Origin: Streptomyces sp. NBC_00557
Lineage (GTDB): Bacteria; Actinomycetota; Actinomycetes; Streptomycetales; Streptomycetaceae
DNA length: 64,000 nucleotides
Assembly: GCF_036345995.1 (NCBI RefSeq)
Contig: NZ_CP107796.1
Span: 7,936,001-8,000,000 of the forward strand
Direction of reading: 5' to 3'
Under the pieces are notes generated by a model. That model was not told where the DNA came from, did not search any database, and was given only the letters and a program-made list of their open reading frames with translations. Below are positions 59,529-64,000 of this stretch, piece by piece. How positions within the stretch are numbered: position 1 is the first letter of the stretch; each line of letters opens with the position of its first letter. The translations under genes were made by a program, and so were the position numbers.

Positions 59529-59681
59529 TCCTTCCTGGCGTCCCACCTGCCGGCCTCATGTATGCGGCTGCCGTTCCCACTACCGTCATCTGCGACGCGT
59601 CGAGGATGTGCGGCCCTCGACCCCGACGCAGCACATCGTGAAGACGGCCCTGTCCGGACGGGGCGAGCGAAGAAGAGATCA

Positions 59682-59715
59682 CGGGGCGGCTGCCCGATCA
59701 GCAGCCGCCCCGTTT
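59682..59715 (+). terminator. Intrinsic terminator with T run
   Basis: A 12-base perfect stem (59682-59693 with 59701-59712), 7-base loop and TTT. A weaker hairpin (59599-59605 with 59615-59621) lies before it. Ends the DUF5133 transcript or a lost gene. Confidence 0.8.
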
Positions 59716-59739
59716 CTGCTCACTTCCCGCCTTCGCGGG

Positions 59740-60173
59740 ATCAGGTCCCCGAACTCGACTACTACCGGGCCGAGGTGCTCCAGGAGCAGATCCTGGCCGA
59801 GTCGTCCGTGCCCTACTCGATCGTCCGCGCGACGCAGTTCATGGAGTTCATGGACGCCGCCATGTCCTGGACCTCCGACGGCGACACCGTCCGGCTGCCC
59901 GCCACGCCGATTCAGCCGATCGCCGCCAAGGACGTGACGGCGGAGGTGGCGGCCGTCGCCGTCGGAGCCCCGCTGAACGGCGTCCGCAACATCGGTGGCC
60001 CCGACGTCTTCACCCTGGACGAGCTCGGCCGGCTCACGCTGGCCCGGAAGGGCGACAGTCGTACCGTCGTCACCGACCCCACCGCGGGTATGTTCGCGGC
60101 GGTCAAGGGCGACGTCCTCACCGACAGGAACGCCCACCTCGCCCCCACGCACTACACCGACTGGCTCTCCTGA
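59740..60173 (+). pseudogene. NmrA-type SDR, C-terminal remnant
   Basis: From about 59740 the frame encodes the C-terminal half of an NAD(P)-binding NmrA-like oxidoreductase (ELDYYRAEVLQEQILAESSVPYSIVRATQFMEFMDAAMSW, TPIQPIAAKDVTAEVAAVAVGAPLNGVRNIGGPDVFTLDELGRLTL). The Rossmann half with its glycine loop is missing; instead a terminator lies 25 bases before the match. Not expected to be functional. Confidence 0.75.
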
Positions 60174-60273
60174 CCCCTTGCCAGGGCCGTCCGATCCCGG
60201 ACGTCACACATGCCGGCGAAACACCGGACGCGGCGGCCGGGTGCAGGGACCTGCCACCGAAGTCTGCCTCCGG

Positions 60274-60789
60274 TCATCCATGCGCCCGCAGGCCCGGTGG
60301 GAGGGTCTCCCCGTCGGGGACCGGTTCCGCCCGGCTCCCGGCGGTGTCGCCGGCGGCGGTGTACGCGGGCGGCCACGGCAGCAGGGCGATCAGGGAGTGT
60401 GCCCGATGGATGAGGAAGGCGGCGAGCGGCAGTTCGGTGGCCAGGGCCAGGCCTCCCGCCATCCAGACGTCCTGGGTGCCGGCGTCGAGCGAGATGTCGA
60501 ACCAGGTGTCGCAGATCAGCAGCACCGCGGTGGCGTGCGCGTACAGGATGACCGCACGGCTGCGGCGCCAGGCCAGCCACGCCGTGGACGCCAGTGCGAT
60601 GATGAGCAGCACGTCGAATCCGACCCAGGCCAGGCGCCATTCGTGCACGTGGTGGGACGACGGCAGGGTCAGACCCAGCATCACGGTCCACGGTATGAGA
60701 CACGCGGCGCAGGCGGCGAGGAGCTCGGCGATGCGCTTCCTGCGGCGGTCCGGCGGGAGGCCTCGGCGGCCGGCGTGTTCCTTGGTCAT
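60274..60789 (-). CDS. Four-helix membrane protein
   Basis: A 171-residue protein with four membrane segments (LLAACAACLIPWTVMLGLTL, WVGFDVLLIIALASTAWLAW, AVILYAHATAVLLICDTWFDI, GGLALATELPLAAFLIH). The pattern WRLAWVGFDVLL...CDTWFD is seen in unnamed actinobacterial membrane proteins. ATG at 60789 is chosen over upstream starts as the first before conserved sequence. Function unknown. Confidence 0.78.
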   Translation of the reverse strand: MTKEHAGRRGLPPDRRRKRIAELLAACAACLIPWTVMLGLTLPSSHHVHEWRLAWVGFDVLLIIALASTAWLAWRRSRAVILYAHATAVLLICDTWFDISLDAGTQDVWMAGGLALATELPLAAFLIHRAHSLIALLPWPPAYTAAGDTAGSRAEPVPDGETLPPGLRAHG

Positions 60790-61077
60790 TTGCGATCCGT
60801 CCTCGCGCACTTCCTCCGTCACCGGCGGGTTTCCCGGGTTCCACGTGGTCACAGCCACGGACGGTGTTCCCGATATTCCCGCCACGTGCCACCGAACGTC
60901 TCGGAAGCCGAGCGATGCCGGTTTTGCCCCGCTATGGTGGTGGTCCGAACGTCTTCAGCTGCTCCGCGATCCACGGGTAGAAGCGGTCCGGTCGTGCGGG
61001 TGACCGTCCCGGACGTGTCCGCGGTGCCCCGGCGTCGTTCTCACCGGCGAGGGTCCGTCTTCGTCACGTGGGTGGCC

Positions 61078-62487
61078 TCAAGATCCGTTTCTGGCCTGCC
61101 CGAGACCAAGGCGCTGAGCCGTCACGGGAGTTGACGCCCCGGCGCGCGGGTCGTGCAGTGTGAAGTCGGCCCGGACGGCCACCCCGGACTGCAACAGCTT
61201 CTGGTGGACCAGGGGCTGCCGGCCCGGGTATGAGACCACCACGCTGATGTATCCCTCGGGCAGACCGGTCACGGCGTACTCGCCCCGCGCGTTCGTCGCG
61301 GTCCGCACCAGCTGCCGGCCGCCGGTGTCCATGACGGTCACTGCGGCCCGATGGACGGGCTGCTGCTCGCCGTCCCTGACGGTGCCCTCCAGCATCGGCA
61401 ACAACTCGCCGAAGTGGTGCGGGTGGACCGGCAGGGCGGTGGGTGCGGGCGCCTCCACCGAGGGGTCCTCCACCGGCGGTTCCGGAACGTCCTCCTGCTC
61501 GTGCTCGGCTCCCCGGCGCACGGCCGTGCGGTGGTGCCGCCACGCGTCCAGGCCCAGCAGCGCCGTGCCCGCCATGATCCACGCGCACAGCACGAGGACC
61601 GGCTTCAGCACCCCCGCACCATTGAAGTACAGGACTCCCCTCAGGCCGTCGACCGCGTTGCCCAGCGGCATGACGGCGTGCAGGTCCTGGAAGAACCGCG
61701 GCAGCAACTGGACGGGGACCAGGCCGCTGGAGGGAACGCTCAGTACGACGTACAGACCCAGACCCACCAGCGGGAAGAAGTGCTTGACGAAGGGCGCCAT
61801 ACCGAGGGAGAACGTGGCTACCGCCGTGGTGAGCAGGAAGGCGATCGCCAAGGCCGCGGGGGAGTCGGGGAAGAAGCCCAGTCCCACGCCGACGTAGAAA
61901 CCCACGACGCTGAACAGGGCGGCCACGCCGGCGATCGTCATCACTTTCCTGCGCCGGTCGAAGGTCACCGCCCGCAGCAAGGTCGTCGCGAGTATGTAGC
62001 CCGGAACGTTCCAGGCGATCCCGAAGTACACCGGTGTCGTGCCGAGCCCGTCCTTGCTCACCGTGGGCGCCACATCCGTGACCGTGAGCCGCTGGTGACT
62101 GTGCGCCGCAAGCTGGGTGAAGCCCCGGGTCAACGCCTGCTCGAGGGACGCTCCGTCGGCCTTGGCCACGTACAGCACGGCATGTCTGCCCTGGGCGGCG
62201 AAACCTGCCACGGCGTCCCGGTCCAGCACCGCCCGGCGGGCCGCTCGGGCGTCTGCCACGGCGGTGACGTCGAATCCGCCAGGATGCTGCCGCTGGAGTG
62301 CGCTGTCGACCTTCCGTTCCACTGCGAGATCGGCCACCACGAGCTTCGCGTGGTGGGGCTGAGGCTGGTGAAAGGCCATGGGGAAGGAGAACAGGAGGCC
62401 GAGGAAGAGCACCGCCGGGATCGTGAGGGTCTCCGCCAGGACTCTGGCCCGGGAGGTGCCTCGGGGACGCTCGATGCGGTGTTTCAC
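61078..62487 (-). CDS. ABC-2/YhgE-like membrane protein with regulatory-like domain
   Basis: About 469 residues. A helix near residue 20, an extracellular part (about 45-145), then five membrane helices (WNVPGYILATTLLRAV, VMTIAGVAALFSVVGFYVGVGLGFF, ALAIAFLLTTAVATFSLGMAPFV, FFPLVGLGLYVVLSV, PVLVLCAWIMAGTALLGL), as in YhgE/Pip and ABC-2 exporters. The C-terminal 85 residues resemble a carboxypeptidase-regulatory-like barrel (GTVRDGEQQPVHRAAVTVMDTGGRQLVRTATNARGEYAVTGLPEGYISVVVSYPG). GTG at 62487 follows GAGGGA. Divergent from a TetR gene, its likely regulator. Confidence 0.82.
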   Translation of the reverse strand: MKHRIERPRGTSRARVLAETLTIPAVLFLGLLFSFPMAFHQPQPHHAKLVVADLAVERKVDSALQRQHPGGFDVTAVADARAARRAVLDRDAVAGFAAQGRHAVLYVAKADGASLEQALTRGFTQLAAHSHQRLTVTDVAPTVSKDGLGTTPVYFGIAWNVPGYILATTLLRAVTFDRRRKVMTIAGVAALFSVVGFYVGVGLGFFPDSPAALAIAFLLTTAVATFSLGMAPFVKHFFPLVGLGLYVVLSVPSSGLVPVQLLPRFFQDLHAVMPLGNAVDGLRGVLYFNGAGVLKPVLVLCAWIMAGTALLGLDAWRHHRTAVRRGAEHEQEDVPEPPVEDPSVEAPAPTALPVHPHHFGELLPMLEGTVRDGEQQPVHRAAVTVMDTGGRQLVRTATNARGEYAVTGLPEGYISVVVSYPGRQPLVHQKLLQSGVAVRADFTLHDPRAGASTPVTAQRLGLGQARNGS

Positions 62488-62680
62488 AGGACCATCCCTC
62501 GCAGGCCGAGGCGAGCCACGTCGAAGAGCCCGTGGGGCACGCAGCGGACCGGGTGCTCCCCGCTGCCCGGGCCGCCTCTCCTGGGCCGCCAGTTCTGCCC
62601 TGCTCGCGGTCCAACCAGTTTCACGGCGCCCCTCTCGGCTGTGCCGCGCCCGGCCCTCGCCATGGCGCCACTCAATTAAT

Positions 62681-62694
62681 GTACCGATCGGCAC
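62681..62694. promoter_or_regulatory. TetR operator-like site 1
   Basis: GTACCGATCGGCAC, a 14-base near-palindrome (one mismatch), between the divergent exporter and TetR genes, 38 bases from a second copy. Confidence 0.6.
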
Positions 62695-62718
62695 ATCTAC
62701 GTCTGGTGGACCATACGC

Positions 62719-62732
62719 GTACCGGTCGGTAC
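62719..62732. promoter_or_regulatory. TetR operator-like site 2
   Basis: GTACCG-gt-CGGTAC, perfect 6-base arms, 9 bases before the TetR GTG start. Likely site of self-repression. Confidence 0.65.
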
Positions 62733-62741
62733 AGTCAAAGG

Positions 62742-63311
62742 GTGCCTCGCCCCGTCAATGCCGAAAAGCGCGCCGAACTGCTGAAGCAGGTGGTGCACCA
62801 CCTCCAGCACCACGGCGTGGCGCAGATGTCGCTGAGTCCGCTCGCCGAGTCGATCGGCACCACCAAGCGCATGCTTCTGTACTACTTCGGCAGCCGCGAG
62901 AACCTGCTGGCCCAGGCGCTGGCCGCCTGCCGTCCCGACGCCCACGCGATGTTCGACGATGTCCGCGACGTCGCGGGACTGCGCAAGGCGGCCGAAACCC
63001 TGTGGGAGGCGATGACCGTCGGGGAGCAGTCCGGACCGATCCGCATGCTGCTGCAGCTGCTCAGCCTGGCCGCCACCGATCCCGAGCAGTACGGCGACAT
63101 CGCGGCCGAGACCGTCGAGGTCATGATCGCCCCCATCGCCGCCGCCTACGTACGCCTGGGTCACTCGCCAGAGCAGGCGCGGGCAGGGGCCACGCTCCTC
63201 GTCTCCGGCCTGCGCGGTCTGTGCCAGGACCGCTTGGTGACCCATGACGTCGCCCGCACCGATGCGGCCGCCGGCCGACTCATCAGGGATGCGGTCGCGG
63301 CGGCCGACTGA
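62742..63311 (+). CDS. TetR-family regulator
   Basis: About 189 residues. Helix-turn-helix at about 10-55 (VVHHLQHHGVAQMSLSPLAESIGTTKRMLLYYFGSRENLLAQAL). The C-terminal domain is helical (IRMLLQLLSLAATDPEQYGDIAAETVEVMIAPIAAAYVRLG). GTG at 62742 (VPRPVNAEKRAELL) follows AAAGG; upstream in-frame starts overlap the operators. Probably represses itself and the divergent membrane protein gene. Confidence 0.88.
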   Translation: MPRPVNAEKRAELLKQVVHHLQHHGVAQMSLSPLAESIGTTKRMLLYYFGSRENLLAQALAACRPDAHAMFDDVRDVAGLRKAAETLWEAMTVGEQSGPIRMLLQLLSLAATDPEQYGDIAAETVEVMIAPIAAAYVRLGHSPEQARAGATLLVSGLRGLCQDRLVTHDVARTDAAAGRLIRDAVAAAD

Positions 63312-63640
63312 CGGGGCCGAGCCGGCTCACGAGCTCGGCCGAGCGGTGGCCCGCTCTCGCGTGGGCCATGCCCAGCCGGTCGCCGGCCGCCGGGCTGCCG
63401 TAGCAGACGGGCGACCGTACATGAGGGAGGGCGGCGATCAGGCCGCGGCTACTGCGGCGAAGCTCGGCAGCAGGTGAATCACGAGTGCGCACGCCACAAC
63501 ACTGGAGTGCGCATCTGCGAGCGTGCCGGGCCCGCCACTGTGCCGGGCGCCGGTGCCGCCGGGCGCCGTCGGTGATCTCCGCGTCTGCAGTATGGCCTGC
63601 TGACGTGGAGGGGCCGGTGCATGCGCGGCATAGTTGCAGT
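63312..63640. other. Intergenic, no gene recognised
   Basis: About 330 bases between the TetR gene and the PAS-domain gene. Open frames here have no recognisable domain. No clear terminator. Confidence 0.4.
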
Positions 63641-64000
63641 ATGTCCACTGATGGTCCCGCGAGATCGTCAGCCGAAGACCGGGCTGTGCCCTCGGGTGAC
63701 GTCCTGGCAGTGCTCAGTGCCGACATGGCGGTGTCGGTGTGGGCCGGGGCCGCAGAACGCCTATGGGGTTATTCGGCTGACGAAGTACTCCACCGTCCTG
63801 TCGAGGGGCTGCTGGTTTCCGGAAGCCCGGATACTCCCCTTGTCTCTGCCGACGGCCCTTGGTCAGGGCGGGTGCGGATCCGCCGCCGTGACGGCCGCGA
63901 GGCAACCGCGGATCTGCGGCTTACTCCTCTGGACCCGGACGCCGGTGGGAGTTGGCTCCTGTGGGGGCCGAACACCTTCGGCCGGCCGGGCCTGGAGCCG
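63641..64000 (+). CDS. PAS-domain protein, 5' part only
   Basis: The ATG at 63641 opens a frame that runs without stop to the window edge (120 codons). Residues 22-110 form a PAS domain (VLAVLSADMAVSVWAGAAERLWGYSADEVLHRPVEGLLV...GRVRIRRRDGREATADLRLTPLD). In Streptomyces this start is typical of PAS-PP2C phosphatases or PAS kinases; the effector lies beyond the window. The ribosome site is weak. Confidence 0.75.
   Translation, partial: MSTDGPARSSAEDRAVPSGDVLAVLSADMAVSVWAGAAERLWGYSADEVLHRPVEGLLVSGSPDTPLVSADGPWSGRVRIRRRDGREATADLRLTPLDPDAGGSWLLWGPNTFGRPGLEP

Overview
The window is very GC-rich, most genes have a strong G/C bias at the third codon position, starts are often GTG or TTG, and the gene families (OsdR/OsdK-like dormancy genes, DUF5133, DUF6131, DUF5808, LitR/LitS-type light control, secreted chitinase and glucanase) point to a Streptomyces chromosome, probably an accessory or arm region. 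No rRNA, tRNA, CRISPR array, intact insertion sequence or prophage was seen.

Layout. 0-7.6 kb: a secreted lamin-tail-domain protein, a 51-residue membrane peptide, then a light-response module: an ECF sigma factor (LitS-like), a divergent B12-type MerR regulator (LitR/CarH-like), a photolyase and an SDR/DUF2867 protein. 8-16.5 kb: four regulator/target pairs in a row (TetR with GNAT, XRE with an MFS exporter, XRE with an aldo/keto reductase, TetR with a FAD monooxygenase), three of them with clear dyads in the shared promoter. 17-25 kb: an NCS1 permease, the tail of a broken MFS gene, an MBL-fold hydrolase, a YihY membrane protein, a hemerythrin protein and DNA topoisomerase IB. 25-31.4 kb: an alpha-glucoside/maltodextrin ABC operon (binding protein, two permeases, GH13 glucosidase) with a divergent LacI repressor. 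31.5-33.5 kb: an MFS exporter with a divergent MarR regulator.

34-50.5 kb: a dormancy/redox-stress island with PPOX proteins, a DevR/OsdR-like response regulator, CBS-BON and cNMP-binding proteins, two universal stress proteins flanking a zinc alcohol dehydrogenase, two PP2C/SpoIIE-type phosphatases, a STAS anti-anti-sigma factor, a DevS/OsdK-like GAF-GAF histidine kinase, a SHOCT protein, a DUF1918-HTH-PPOX fusion and an ion channel. Four palindromes of the form AGGGCC-N4-GGCCCT occur in intergenic DNA here, were not noticed elsewhere in the window, and are good candidates for the OsdR-like binding site. One PP2C phosphatase carries the same GAF domain, with the equivalent histidine, as the heme-sensing DevS-like kinase. 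Together these suggest that gas or redox sensing feeds both a two-component system and a partner-switching sigma-control pathway.

50.6-60.2 kb: a worn region with several truncated genes (DUF2625, an ECF41 sigma tail, a Vat-type acetyltransferase tail fused in frame to a Vgb lyase, an NmrA-type SDR tail) among intact genes for wall-degrading secreted enzymes (GH19 chitinase with ricin-type lectin, RlpA-like protein, GH64-type beta-1,3-glucanase). Twelve perfect copies of GGGTGAC lie just upstream of the chitinase start. 60.2-64 kb: a membrane protein, an ABC-2/YhgE-like membrane protein with a regulatory-like C-terminal domain, its divergent TetR regulator with two operator-like dyads, and the 5' end of a PAS-domain gene cut by the window edge.
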